The notes under the pieces are model-generated. The model made no database searches and was not told the origin of the DNA. It saw nothing but the letters and a program-made list of their open reading frames with translations. From PLOWO2-12-38-17 sp963709355 (GTDB lineage Bacteria > Planctomycetota > Brocadiia > Brocadiales > Brocadiaceae), in the NCBI GenBank assembly GCA_963709355.1, contig CAVPVY010000005.1, positions 2,604,001 through 2,668,000 of the forward strand: a stretch of DNA of 64,000 nt, in the 5' to 3' direction. Below are positions 17,993 through 26,966 of this stretch, one piece after another. How positions within the stretch are numbered: the first letter of the stretch is position 1; each line of letters opens with the position of its first letter. The position numbers and the translations under genes were made by a program.

Positions 17993-18400
17993 ATGGAAAA
18001 AATTATATGGGATGAAAGCTTCAGCGTCGGCGTTCGAGTCCTGGATGCACAACACAAACAGATCGTTATAATGGTAAATTCATTGATTGAGATGAATGAT
18101 GCGAAAGTCGGTTCAGAAATTATCTCGGATACATTGACAAAAATGACCAAGTACGCCATAGACCACTTTGAAAGAGAAGAGCAATACATGCTCGAATACG
18201 ATTATCCAGAATACTCATCACAAAGAAAGCAACACCAGGAATTCAAGAAAAAAACCGTTGATTTCTGCATGGAAACTATGGCACATAAGGTGACAGTCCC
18301 GACAGAAATATTCACTTATCTAAAATCGTGGTGGACAAATCATATACTGCAAGAAGACATGAAGTACAAAAAGTATTTTAACGAAAGGGGGCTGACGTAA
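17993..18400 (+). CDS. Bacteriohemerythrin-like protein with one altered iron ligand
   Basis: A 135-residue four-helix protein of the hemerythrin family, which binds O2 at a non-haem di-iron site. Recognised positions: IIWDESFSVGV at the start, H21, H58-x-x-x-E62 (DHFEREEQ), H81 (HQEF), and H117...D122 (NHILQED). The seventh usual ligand, the first His of the H-x-x-x-H pair in helix 3, is Gln77 here (QRKQH). Standalone members act as O2 carriers or sensors in microaerobic and anaerobic cells. The gene is monocistronic. Confidence 0.85.
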   Translation: MEKIIWDESFSVGVRVLDAQHKQIVIMVNSLIEMNDAKVGSEIISDTLTKMTKYAIDHFEREEQYMLEYDYPEYSSQRKQHQEFKKKTVDFCMETMAHKVTVPTEIFTYLKSWWTNHILQEDMKYKKYFNERGLT

Positions 18401-18498
18401 TTAAAAAACTAAACATTCCATATGTTATATAAATGCACTATCAGAAAGATAAAATTATCATGGATAATCAAGCATGCAAGGAATATGTATGCTAATTT

Positions 18499-18533
18499 GT
18501 AGGTTGGGTTTCGTTGCGCTCAACCCAATCTAC
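18499..18533. repeat. REP-like palindrome
   Basis: GTAGGTTGGGTT, an 11-base loop, then AACCCAATCTAC: a 12-base inverted repeat with one G-T wobble. This GTTGGGTTTCG...CAACCC form is a widely dispersed intergenic palindrome (REP type) in many bacteria. It sits between the hemerythrin-like gene and the miaB 3' end and could act as a bidirectional structure on transcripts. Confidence 0.6.
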
Positions 18534-18617
18534 CTAACGATTTTGTAAAAACTACAAACAGTAAAAATAGAATGGTTGGGATTAAGACACTCAATGAACT
18601 GTGAATAAAGAAGCGCA

Positions 18618-19967
18618 CTATTTCAGCTCACCAAATAATGTCAGGTCTGTCACATCATTTATTGTAATATCAACCAATCTTCCAATTAAATCCTGACTAC
18701 CGTTAAAAACAGCGATGTGGTTCTGACGAGTCCGACCAGACAACCTATTCGAATCTGATTTACTTGCGCCTTCAACAAACACCTGCACCTTTCTATATAT
18801 CATCTTCTTGTTCTCTTCCAGACTGATACGTTTCTGTATATCCAGCAATTTTAGGTTTCTCTCTCTTTTAATCTCATCAGGGACATCGTCTTCTAATTCA
18901 GATGCCTTTGTACCAGAGCGAGTCGAATACTTGAATATAAAACAATTCTGGAAACGGATATCACCCATCAGATGCACCGTCTCCTGGAAATCCTCTTCCG
19001 TCTCGCCCGGGAAGCCCACAATAAAATCACTGGCTATCGTAATGTTTGGGATGAGTTCCCTTGTAAACTGAATCAACTCCCGATAGTAATTTGCTGTATA
19101 ACCACGGCGCATTCTTTTTAAGACCGCATTCGAACCCGATTGGGCAGGCATGTGTAAATGCTCACAGACCTTCCCTAGGCGGCTCATGGTTCGGATTAGC
19201 TCTTTAGACATGTCTTTTGGATGCGATGTTACATACCTGATTCGCTCGAGCCCTTCCAGCTCATTCAGTTCCGTAAGCAGGTCTCCCAATGTTACATCTT
19301 CAGACAAACTCTTTCCGTAAGAATTTATATTCTGTCCCAACAAGGTAATTTCTTTGCATCCATTTGATACTAACGCTTCTGCCTCTTCTTTTATATCTGC
19401 AATTGTACGGCTTATCTCCCGACCGCGCACATAGGGCACTATACAATAAGAACAATAATTATCACAACCTCGCATAACCGTAACAAATGCCTGGTAAATA
19501 TTTGGACGATATACCACCGCTCTTTTTACGTTAACAACCTGGTTTTCGTCTATAGCAAGTACATGCGAACCGTGATTCTTAATTTTTAAAAGAAGTTCCG
19601 GTAAATGTGAAAACATGCGCGTGCCACAGACAAGGTCAACAAGAGGCATGCGTTTGAATATTGACACACCGTCCTTTTGTGCCATACAGCCAAGTACTCC
19701 CACAATTAAATCGGGGTGTCTTTTTTTCATGGTCTTCAATGCACCAAGGTGTGAATATACCTTATCTTCTGCATGTTGCCGCACACTGCACGTGTTGAAC
19801 AAAATAACATCAGCCTCGTCAATTTTGTCAACTATTTTATAACCATCTTCCTGCAGTAATCCCAGAGAAAGCTCGGCATCGAGCTTATTCATCTGGCAAC
19901 CAAAGGTCTCAAAAAAAACGGTCTTGTATGGTTGATCGTTATTCGTAAAATTAGCGGTATTAATCAT
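18618..19967 (-). CDS. miaB: tRNA-2-methylthio-N6-dimethylallyladenosine synthase
   Basis: A radical SAM methylthiotransferase of about 449 residues that adds the 2-methylthio group to i6A37 of tRNAs. N-terminal MTTase domain with its three cluster Cys (FETFGCQMN, FNTCSVRQHA, VLGCMAQKDG), radical SAM CxxxCxxC (CDNYCSYCIVPYVRGRE), then EITLLGQNINSYG, LHMPAQSGS and the C-terminal TRAM region (VFVEG...GRTRQNHIAVF). The start is uncertain: ATG 19967 is used; an in-frame TTG at 19997 adds ten residues, and both lack a good Shine-Dalgarno. Confidence 0.95.
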   Translation of the reverse strand: MINTANFTNNDQPYKTVFFETFGCQMNKLDAELSLGLLQEDGYKIVDKIDEADVILFNTCSVRQHAEDKVYSHLGALKTMKKRHPDLIVGVLGCMAQKDGVSIFKRMPLVDLVCGTRMFSHLPELLLKIKNHGSHVLAIDENQVVNVKRAVVYRPNIYQAFVTVMRGCDNYCSYCIVPYVRGREISRTIADIKEEAEALVSNGCKEITLLGQNINSYGKSLSEDVTLGDLLTELNELEGLERIRYVTSHPKDMSKELIRTMSRLGKVCEHLHMPAQSGSNAVLKRMRRGYTANYYRELIQFTRELIPNITIASDFIVGFPGETEEDFQETVHLMGDIRFQNCFIFKYSTRSGTKASELEDDVPDEIKRERNLKLLDIQKRISLEENKKMIYRKVQVFVEGASKSDSNRLSGRTRQNHIAVFNGSQDLIGRLVDITINDVTDLTLFGELK

Positions 19968-20205
19968 ACACAGTCTATAAATTCCTATCTGCGTCAATTC
20001 TTGCTTATTGCAAGTTTTTAATTTTAACTGCCGTTGTTATGTAATCCAAGTGTTTTTTGGTATATTTCATATCAAAGAAGATTAGCAAACTGCCTCCGTA
20101 AATGCACGGGCTTGCTTTGCAGGCCATTAATTACTATACTCTCTCAATAGGTTGTATGGAATACAAAAAAACCCTTCTATTTGATCGTTTTATAGAAGTG
20201 CCGAT

Positions 20206-20781
20206 ATGAAAATATTAGTTGTAGAGGACGAGAAGAAATTAGCCGCCTATATCAAAAAGGGGCTGGAAGAAAACCACTTTGCCGTTGACGTATGTTACGA
20301 TGGGGAAGAAGGCCTCTTTATGCTCAATACAAATGAGTATGACCTCATAGTGCTTGACATCCTGCTTCCAAAGAAAAACGGACTCGAGATACTTGGGGAG
20401 GCCAGAAAAAACGGTAAAGATATGCCAATTCTTTTACTGACGGCAAAGGATGCTGTTGAGGATAAGGCTCATGGGTTAGATTTAGGAGCCGATGATTACC
20501 TTGTAAAACCCTTTTCTTTTATAGAACTTATGGCACGGATACGGGCATTGCTCCGAAGGGGAAGGATAAATTACCAACACGAGTTAACGATTGCAGATCT
20601 TACTTTAGATGTAGCTGCGCACCGTCTTTATCGAAATGGACAGCCCATAGACCTCACCAATAAAGAATTTGCCCTGTTGGAATTTTTCATGAGAAATCTA
20701 AATACGGTATTAACCCGTACTCAGATCGCAGAACATGTATGGGATTACAATTTTGACAGCTTTATCAATGTAACTTTTTAA
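20206..20781 (+). pseudogene. OmpR-family response regulator, 3'-truncated
   Basis: The 191-residue product has a full receiver domain (phosphate-acceptor Asp in DLIVLDILLPKKNG, LLTAKDAVEDKAHGLDLGAD, Lys in YLVKPFS) and most of an OmpR-type winged helix (LTNKEFALLEFFM, TRTQIAEHVWDYNFDS). Family members continue for about 30 residues with the recognition helix end and beta hairpin; here the frame ends abruptly after INVTF, 17 bases before the first GT39 gene. No sensor kinase follows. The gene looks like the left part of a two-component pair lost when the GT39 genes arrived or rearranged. DNA binding is probably lost, although the receiver could still act. Confidence 0.7.
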
Positions 20782-20797
20782 ATTATATTTACCGTAA

Positions 20798-22420
20798 ATG
20801 AACGACGTCAATTCCACCCGAAACTATTACATTACAGCCTTTATCGTATTGTTTACTGCATCTTTTTTCCTTTTCAATATTGGAAAAAGGGACTTATGGG
20901 CGCCGGATGAACCTCGTTATGCTCAGGTCTCAAAAGAGATGCGGGACACAGGGAACTTTATCGTCCCGCATTTAAACAGCGCACCATATCCAGATAAACC
21001 CCCGCTTCTGTTCTGGCTTATTAATCTTTTTTCGCTTCCCTTTGGAAAGATTACTGCCCTGTCTGCACGCCTGCCTTCTGCATTTGCAGGAATTGGCTGC
21101 TGTGTGGCAATATTTTACCTTGGCAAATATTTATATCAGAATACACGTCTTGCATTATTGTCTTCTCTTTTACTGGCAACAAGCTCAAAGTTCCTGTGGA
21201 TGGCTCACCGCGTAGCATTTGATGTACTGCTTACATTCTTTGTAACGATGGCAATAGTGTGTTTCTATAAAGGATATTCCAAACAAAAAAACAATAAAAA
21301 CCACTATCTGCTCTTTTACCTCTTCATGGCTTTTGGCGTGTTGACGAAGGGGCCTGTAGGTTTTATTCTGCCCTTCTTAACCGTTTTAATTTACCTCATA
21401 TTAAAAAAAGACTTAAAGGTTCTGAAGGAAACCCGCCCTTTGCTGGGTGGATTGATATTTGTCCTCATCGTTTTCACATGGGTTTATCTTGCAAGTGTTT
21501 ACGGCGGCAGGGAATACGCACACCAGATTCTCTTTAAACAAAATGTTGGCAGATTCGCCAGTTCATTTGCCCACGAGCGTCCTTTTTATTATTACTTCAT
21601 AAATTTTCCGATTAATTATTTCCCATGGGTCGTGTTTATCCCTAGTGTTGTAATATATCTTGTTTCTAAGGAAGGGCGTGAAAAAATCAGGCATATACTC
21701 CTGCCTCTCATCTGGTTTGCTGTTGTTTTTATTTTCTTTTCCTTTTCATCCGGCAAAAGAGACATTTATGTCCTTCCGCTGTATCCTGCCGCAAGCATTA
21801 TTATGGCATGGTTCCTGAATGAATTTATAGAAAGGTTCCGCGAGGATATATTTAAAAAAATAGGTTATTATCCGTGTTTTGCCCTTACAGGGCTCTGCGC
21901 TTTATTAACTTTTATTTTTCCGGTAGTAATATATAAATATTTCCCCGAATACATTGTCTCAACAATCCCATTTGTAATATGCCTCTGTTCGGGTAGTATC
22001 GCAATGTTCCGGCTTATAAAGCATTCAAGGATAATCCCTTTTCTGTTTACTGTTATTTTCGTTATCTTCTTTGCATTCAATCTCGGTACAATAAGGGCAA
22101 TTCCTTTATTGAACCAGCATAAATCTGCCAGAGAAATATGTGATAAAGCAAAGTCAATAATAAAACCTGATGAAAAGCTGGCAATGTTTAACTTCTTTTC
22201 AGACCACTATCTATTTTATACAAACAGAAACTATGTGGAAGTAATACACGCCTTTGATGCATTAAAACAATACCTGAATTCGAATGAACGAGTGTTCATC
22301 TTTATACAAGAAAAGGATTTTAAGGAAATTTCAAAATTTCAAGAACTGCCTTTATTTGTACTGGCAAAAGATTCCGTAGGACATCGCAATATCCTCTTCG
22401 TATCAAACAAGGATATTTAA
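20798..22420 (+). CDS. GT39-family glycosyltransferase (ArnT/PMT-like), copy 1
   Basis: A 540-residue protein with about 12 membrane spans. The GT39/ArnT hallmark is in the first periplasmic loop: WAPDEPRYAQVSKEMRDTG with the catalytic Asp-Glu pair, followed by PYPDKPPLLFWLINLF. Later TKGPVGF and GKRDIYVLPLYPA are also typical. The family moves a sugar from a polyprenyl-phosphate donor to lipid A, protein or another envelope acceptor on the outer face of the membrane. It starts 17 bases after the truncated regulator and is followed 21 bases later by an SDR gene, so the run is probably one operon. Confidence 0.88.
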   Translation: MNDVNSTRNYYITAFIVLFTASFFLFNIGKRDLWAPDEPRYAQVSKEMRDTGNFIVPHLNSAPYPDKPPLLFWLINLFSLPFGKITALSARLPSAFAGIGCCVAIFYLGKYLYQNTRLALLSSLLLATSSKFLWMAHRVAFDVLLTFFVTMAIVCFYKGYSKQKNNKNHYLLFYLFMAFGVLTKGPVGFILPFLTVLIYLILKKDLKVLKETRPLLGGLIFVLIVFTWVYLASVYGGREYAHQILFKQNVGRFASSFAHERPFYYYFINFPINYFPWVVFIPSVVIYLVSKEGREKIRHILLPLIWFAVVFIFFSFSSGKRDIYVLPLYPAASIIMAWFLNEFIERFREDIFKKIGYYPCFALTGLCALLTFIFPVVIYKYFPEYIVSTIPFVICLCSGSIAMFRLIKHSRIIPFLFTVIFVIFFAFNLGTIRAIPLLNQHKSAREICDKAKSIIKPDEKLAMFNFFSDHYLFYTNRNYVEVIHAFDALKQYLNSNERVFIFIQEKDFKEISKFQELPLFVLAKDSVGHRNILFVSNKDI

Positions 22421-22441
22421 TTTATAAATGCATAAACATTT

Positions 22442-23203
22442 ATGCGATTGAAAAACAAGGTTGCAATTATTACAGGTGGTGGAACCGGCATCGGAAGAGC
22501 AACAGCGCTGCTCTTTGCCAGAGAGGGTGCTTCTGTCGCTATAACCGGAAGACGTAAAACACCGCTAAAAAAAACAGTTTCGGAAATAAGAAATTTAAAT
22601 GAAAATGCCATATTTGTAACGGGTGACGTTTCAAAGGCAGATGACGCCCAGAAAATGATACAGAAAACACTGGAAACTTTCGGAGGACTGGATATTCTCT
22701 TTAATAATGCAGGTGTGAATTACAAACCTGATACAATCATGGCAACAAAAGAAGATGCTTGGGATGTAACCGTTGATATAAACTTAAAGGGCATATATCT
22801 GGTATCCAAATACGCAATCCCTGAGATGTCAAAGAATGGAGGTTCTATTATTAACATATCTTCTGTCGTTGGGATGAAAGGATTTCCAAATGCTATTGCT
22901 TATACTGCTGCAAAGGGTGGGGTTATAAATATGACAAAAAGCATGGCGCTGGAATTAGCACAATATAAAATCCGTGTCAATTGTATCTGCCCGGGTATTG
23001 TTGACACTGAGATGTACAGAGGTTTTATAAATGCATCTAAAAACCCATCCGCTATGAAAAAACAACTTGTACAACTGCATCCAATCAGGCGTATTGGTAA
23101 ACCAGATGATATTGCATACGGCGCACTCTTTCTCGCCTCGAACGAAGCCGATTGGATTACAGGGGTTATATTACCGATTGATGGAGGATTTACAGCACGA
23201 TAA
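22442..23203 (+). CDS. SDR-family oxidoreductase
   Basis: A 253-residue classical short-chain dehydrogenase. Cofactor-binding TGGGTGIGRATA near residue 12, NNAG (LFNNAGVNYKP), the catalytic Ser in ISSVVG, and Y-x-x-x-K (YTAAKGG), then CPGIVDTEM and a closing PIDGGFTAR. This is the FabG/glucose-1-dehydrogenase-like group; substrate unknown. An Arg-containing TGRRKTP after strand 2 favours NADP(H). Its position between GT39 and GT9 genes suggests modification of a sugar or lipid used in the envelope. Confidence 0.88.
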   Translation: MRLKNKVAIITGGGTGIGRATALLFAREGASVAITGRRKTPLKKTVSEIRNLNENAIFVTGDVSKADDAQKMIQKTLETFGGLDILFNNAGVNYKPDTIMATKEDAWDVTVDINLKGIYLVSKYAIPEMSKNGGSIINISSVVGMKGFPNAIAYTAAKGGVINMTKSMALELAQYKIRVNCICPGIVDTEMYRGFINASKNPSAMKKQLVQLHPIRRIGKPDDIAYGALFLASNEADWITGVILPIDGGFTAR

Positions 23204-23224
23204 CCTCTTTTATACTTATCTTTC

Positions 23225-24316
23225 ATGAATCATAACTACTTAAAACAACGGTACCTACTGCAAAAATTGATGCGTCTTATGCGCCATACCATACTGCGTG
23301 CTGTGACAAAGGTAGCTCCAGCTGGCACCGAACCCCTTCCGGATTTAAGGATGGCAAAGCGGATTCTGCTTGTGCACGTGAATTATCGCATGGGTAATAC
23401 GATATTAGCAACGCCTGCTGTGTCTGCTTTGATTGATGCGTTGCCTATGGCAAAATTTTTTTTAGTTGGCGGACCTTATGCACCTGGTATTTTTAAAGGA
23501 TACAACCTGCAACATGTTTACACCATCAATCGCCAAGACCCATGGATGCCCTTACGGATGGGGCGACTTATTCGCACACTGCGTCAGGAATCATTCGATG
23601 TTGCCATTCACCTTTGTATGGCAACTGCTTCATTTGGTGCATTCATTATGTATGCTTCTGGCGCTAAACATCGGATTGGATGCCGCGGTACAGTTGGCAA
23701 TATTTTCTTTACGTCTGCCATGGAACATCCACGATCAACCCACAAGGTCGATCAGATCAATGAGTACATGAGATGGCTTGGCATTTATACGTCAGGCGAG
23801 CGAAAGGTGGTGATTAGTAATGAGGAACGGTGTTGGGCCGAAAGATTCTTCAAAGGAAGAATCCATAATTCTGGTGGTCAACCAATTGGCATTTTTGTTG
23901 GTAGTCGTCAACGTAAGGGCAAGTTTTGGGATATTTCAAACTTTGGTGTAATAGCCAAAGGTCTCCGTTCTCACGGTTTTCCAGTTGTGGTTTTCATTGG
24001 ATATGAGGAAGCATCACAGGAGGAACTCATTCGTGCTTCGCTTGGGCAAGCATTATATATAAAAGAGCCAAACATTCGCAGGGTTGCGACGCTCATTTCT
24101 GGCTGTCGAGTTGTTTTCACTCCAGATTCTGGCCCAATGCACCTCTCGATTGCCGTAGGAACCAAAACCGTGGCACTCTTTGTCAAACCGAACTTTGATC
24201 GATATGGTCCACGACAACCACAAGGGGAGGTGGTCTTTGACCCCCACGGAACATCAGCCGACCGTGCGCTGCAAACAATTCTAAAGCTCTGTACTCAGTC
24301 ATGTGCTATGCTTTAA
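23225..24316 (+). CDS. Glycosyltransferase family 9 (heptosyltransferase-like)
   Basis: A 363-residue GT-B enzyme of the heptosyltransferase family. N-terminal LLVHVNYRMGNTILATPAV is the acceptor-side motif, and the C-terminal FTPDSGPMHLSIAVGTKTVALF the nucleotide-sugar site. Such enzymes add ADP-heptose to lipopolysaccharide core. It follows the SDR gene by 21 bases and is the last gene before the IS element, which interrupts the run of envelope genes. GC content is higher than in the flanking GT39 genes. Confidence 0.85.
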   Translation: MNHNYLKQRYLLQKLMRLMRHTILRAVTKVAPAGTEPLPDLRMAKRILLVHVNYRMGNTILATPAVSALIDALPMAKFFLVGGPYAPGIFKGYNLQHVYTINRQDPWMPLRMGRLIRTLRQESFDVAIHLCMATASFGAFIMYASGAKHRIGCRGTVGNIFFTSAMEHPRSTHKVDQINEYMRWLGIYTSGERKVVISNEERCWAERFFKGRIHNSGGQPIGIFVGSRQRKGKFWDISNFGVIAKGLRSHGFPVVVFIGYEEASQEELIRASLGQALYIKEPNIRRVATLISGCRVVFTPDSGPMHLSIAVGTKTVALFVKPNFDRYGPRQPQGEVVFDPHGTSADRALQTILKLCTQSCAML

Positions 24317-24435
24317 ACCATATACGTGTTTCAAACACTCATTTTTTAACAAAGTAATGTTTATACTGAACGAAATTTAAATTAGGTGATTATAAAAGAT
24401 TTGACACAAAAAGTAGTGATGTATAATAGTGTCAA

Positions 24436-25298
24436 ATGGACGTAACCACCTTTGAAATAGTAGGGAAAACAGAGAATAAGGCGCGGTTGTTTTTCAAGAA
24501 ACACTGTTGGAAAAAGGGCCATGTTTCTTGTACACGATGTACAACTCGTAAGGTATATCGGATTAAAGGTAAGAAATACCGTTGTAAACGGTGTGGATAT
24601 ACGTTTCACGACTTTAGTAACAGATGGATAAATGAGGTCAAAATACCTTATAAGAAATGGCTGTGGATAATAAAGCTTTTTGAACTTGAACTTTCGGCAA
24701 GAAAGGTAGCCCAGCAGGTAAAGCTTAGTTATCCAACGGTACATAAAGCGGTAAATATCATTAGGAAGTCCATTATAGCAAGCGATAAGGATGCACAGGA
24801 ACTTCTTTATGGTGAGATAGAGCTTGATGAGACATATTTTGGTGGTAGGCGTAAGGGCAAGCGGGGTAGAGGGGCATATAATAAGGTCCAGGTATTCGGT
24901 ATCTTGGAGCGAAACGGGGTGGTTAAGGTTAATATTATTAAGGATGTTACAGCAGAATCTATCCTTAATATATCCTTAATATGACTATTAAAACTCTCAG
25001 ACGTGGCTCTATCGTGTATACCGATAAATTTAAAAGCTATGATACACTTATGTTTTGTGGCTATAGACACCTTAGGATCGATCATGGTAAAATGTTCGCC
25101 TCCGGTAAAGTATACATTAATGGACTCGAAGGCTTCTGGAGTTATGCGAAATAAAGACTTATTAAGTTCCATGGTGTGTCTAAAGCATACCTCCCTATTT
25201 ACCTGAAAGAAATGGAATTTAGATATAACAATAAACACATAAACCTTTTTACCCTATTTGTTCGTAAGTTGTGCTTCTTAGTGTCAAATCTTTTATAA
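24436..25298 (+). pseudogene. IS1595-family transposase, disrupted
   Basis: The N-terminus has a zinc ribbon (CTRCTT...CKRCGYTFHD), then a helix-turn-helix (SARKVAQQVKLSYPTVHKA) and the ISXO2-type DDE domain (GEIELDETYFGGRRKGKRGR). After 182 codons the frame is lost by a tandem duplication of ATCCTTAATAT (24961-24971 and 24972-24982). Skipping one copy restores the rest (RRGSIVYTDKFKSYDTLMF, then NGLEGFWSYAK), which meets a nonsense TAA at 25152-25154 before the last block (FHGVSKAYLPLYLKEMEFRY). Two independent lesions show that it is dead. Confidence 0.85.
24961..24982. repeat. 11-base tandem duplication in the transposase
   Basis: ATCCTTAATAT occurs twice head-to-tail. The extra 11 bases shift the transposase frame; a single copy restores the reading frame. 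It is an example of slippage-type mutation. Confidence 0.9.
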
Positions 25299-25328
25299 TC
25301 ACCTAAAATAAATAAATTATCTCGTAAT

Positions 25329-26966
25329 ATGGAAATAAAATTACAAAATCATACCGGAAAGTTGACGAAAAAAGACATTCCTTTTCTTATAGGCTTATTT
25401 TCGATAGGCCTTTTTTTATTTCTGTTTTATACATGGGCAATTCCTCTCATAGACCCGGATGAGCCTCGTTATGCATCAACTGCGCGCGACATGATAATCA
25501 ACGGCAACTGGATTGTACCTCATTTTAATGGTGAACCGCGCATCAACAAACCTCCGTTATTTTATTGGACAATTGCCCTTTGCTATAAAATTTTTGGGGT
25601 TAATGAATTCAGCTCCAGATTACCCTCTGCTTCAGCGGCTATTGGAACAACAATAATTACTTATCTATGGGGAAGGCGTTCGGGCGGCTGTAAATATGGT
25701 TTCTGGTCTGCCATGATTTTAATAAGCAGTCCGCTATTCTTTCTAATCTCCCGTTTCTGCATTACGGATATGTTGCTGACATTCTTTGTCTGCGCCAGTC
25801 TTTACCTTTTCTACATAGAGTACACTGAAACTGAAAGGCGAAACGCCAGAAGATTATTCCTTTATTTACTCCTGAGCATGGTCTTTCTAGTTAAAGGACC
25901 CGTGGGTATTTTGCTATTTATTATAATTACAATTTGTTTTTTATTGTGTATGCGCGACTTCAAATACATAAAAAGACTCTGGTATCTACCCGGTTTCATA
26001 CTTTTCATAAGCATTATCTGTGCATGGGGCATCCCATTCTGGTTAACTCTTGGCACAAAACAGATTTTTTCCCTGCTTTCACAGGAGACGTCAGGACGAT
26101 TTGTCAGTGGATACGCTCACCCTGAAACCTTTTATTATTATTTACCTGTGTTTGTAATTGGATTCTTCCCATGGTCACTGTTCATGTTTGTCGTTATTTT
26201 TCATTTCTTCAGGAAAAAAAAGACTTTTTCTAAAGAAACAAAGAAACAGATATATTTCCTTTGCGCTTGGTGCATAATTACCATTATCTTTTTTTCTTGT
26301 TCACGCTCGAAGTTAATGACCTATATCCTTCCAATGTCACCTTCTGTCGCTTTGCTAATGCCTCTGATCTCTAAGTGGGAAATGGAAGATAAATTCGGGA
26401 AAATGATGAACTGTTTATTATGGTTTATACTTTCTGTGTCAATATTAGTTCCAATCACACTGATAATAACAATGCCAAAATGGCTGTCTGCGGATTATAG
26501 CATCACAAAACACCATGTTTTTATAACAATCATTGTACTTCTAATCGGCTCAATTGTAACAATGTTTACATATAGTGTTACAAGGCGTTTTCGGTTGATA
26601 AAAAAAACCATTTGTCTTACAAACTGCATTTTTCTAGTCTTTACGATTGTCAGTTCATCAAAGTATATGGGGACATTTCGTTCCACAAAGGATATTGTTC
26701 AAAAATGTCTCTTGGAAAAAGAAACGAACTACGCCCTCTTCGGTAATCATGTTGTGCCTAGTTTAGTGTTCTACAGCGGTAAATGTGTAACGGATATGGG
26801 AACAGGCGTTGAATTCCTAAAAAATCTTTCTAACATAAAAGAGCCTGTATATATATTATTGAGCCTGAAAGATTATAATAAAAAAAAGGACTGGTTTCAG
26901 GAAGTTGGTTTTTATCCTGTTTGTCAGAACAATGTCCATGTTATTTTAAGCGAGGCAAGCGACTGA
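25329..26966 (+). CDS. GT39-family glycosyltransferase (ArnT/PMT-like), copy 2
   Basis: A 545-residue multi-spanning membrane protein. It keeps the catalytic DPDEPRYASTARDM loop and the INKPPLFYWTIA block that define the polyprenyl-phosphate-dependent GT39/ArnT family, and LVKGPVGIL further on. Shares the full architecture with copy 1. Its TGA overlaps the ATG of the next GT39 gene (TGATG at 26964-26968), so these two are translationally coupled. The substrate is not readable; lipid or protein glycosylation at the outer face of the membrane is inferred. Confidence 0.87.
   Translation: MEIKLQNHTGKLTKKDIPFLIGLFSIGLFLFLFYTWAIPLIDPDEPRYASTARDMIINGNWIVPHFNGEPRINKPPLFYWTIALCYKIFGVNEFSSRLPSASAAIGTTIITYLWGRRSGGCKYGFWSAMILISSPLFFLISRFCITDMLLTFFVCASLYLFYIEYTETERRNARRLFLYLLLSMVFLVKGPVGILLFIIITICFLLCMRDFKYIKRLWYLPGFILFISIICAWGIPFWLTLGTKQIFSLLSQETSGRFVSGYAHPETFYYYLPVFVIGFFPWSLFMFVVIFHFFRKKKTFSKETKKQIYFLCAWCIITIIFFSCSRSKLMTYILPMSPSVALLMPLISKWEMEDKFGKMMNCLLWFILSVSILVPITLIITMPKWLSADYSITKHHVFITIIVLLIGSIVTMFTYSVTRRFRLIKKTICLTNCIFLVFTIVSSSKYMGTFRSTKDIVQKCLLEKETNYALFGNHVVPSLVFYSGKCVTDMGTGVEFLKNLSNIKEPVYILLSLKDYNKKKDWFQEVGFYPVCQNNVHVILSEASD

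Larger units (their letters stand above)
24383..25306 (+). mobile_element. Inactivated IS1595-family insertion sequence
   Basis: A 924-base element with perfect 26-base terminal inverted repeats: TTAGGTGATTATAAAAGATT... at 24383-24408 and its exact complement at 25281-25306. It encloses a single transposase gene whose stop lies inside the right repeat. Immediate flanks are AT-rich; an exact 8-base target duplication is not present (ATTTAAAT versus AAATAAAT at best). It splits the GT9 gene from the second GT39 gene. Confidence 0.85.

Noticed and set aside
18029..18048. GTTCGAGTCC resembles a tRNA T-arm
   Set aside because: It lies in the hemerythrin-like coding sequence and no acceptor stem or anticodon arm surrounds it.
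24375..25314. Target-site duplication of the IS
   Set aside because: Best 8-base comparison has only six matches in AT-rich sequence.
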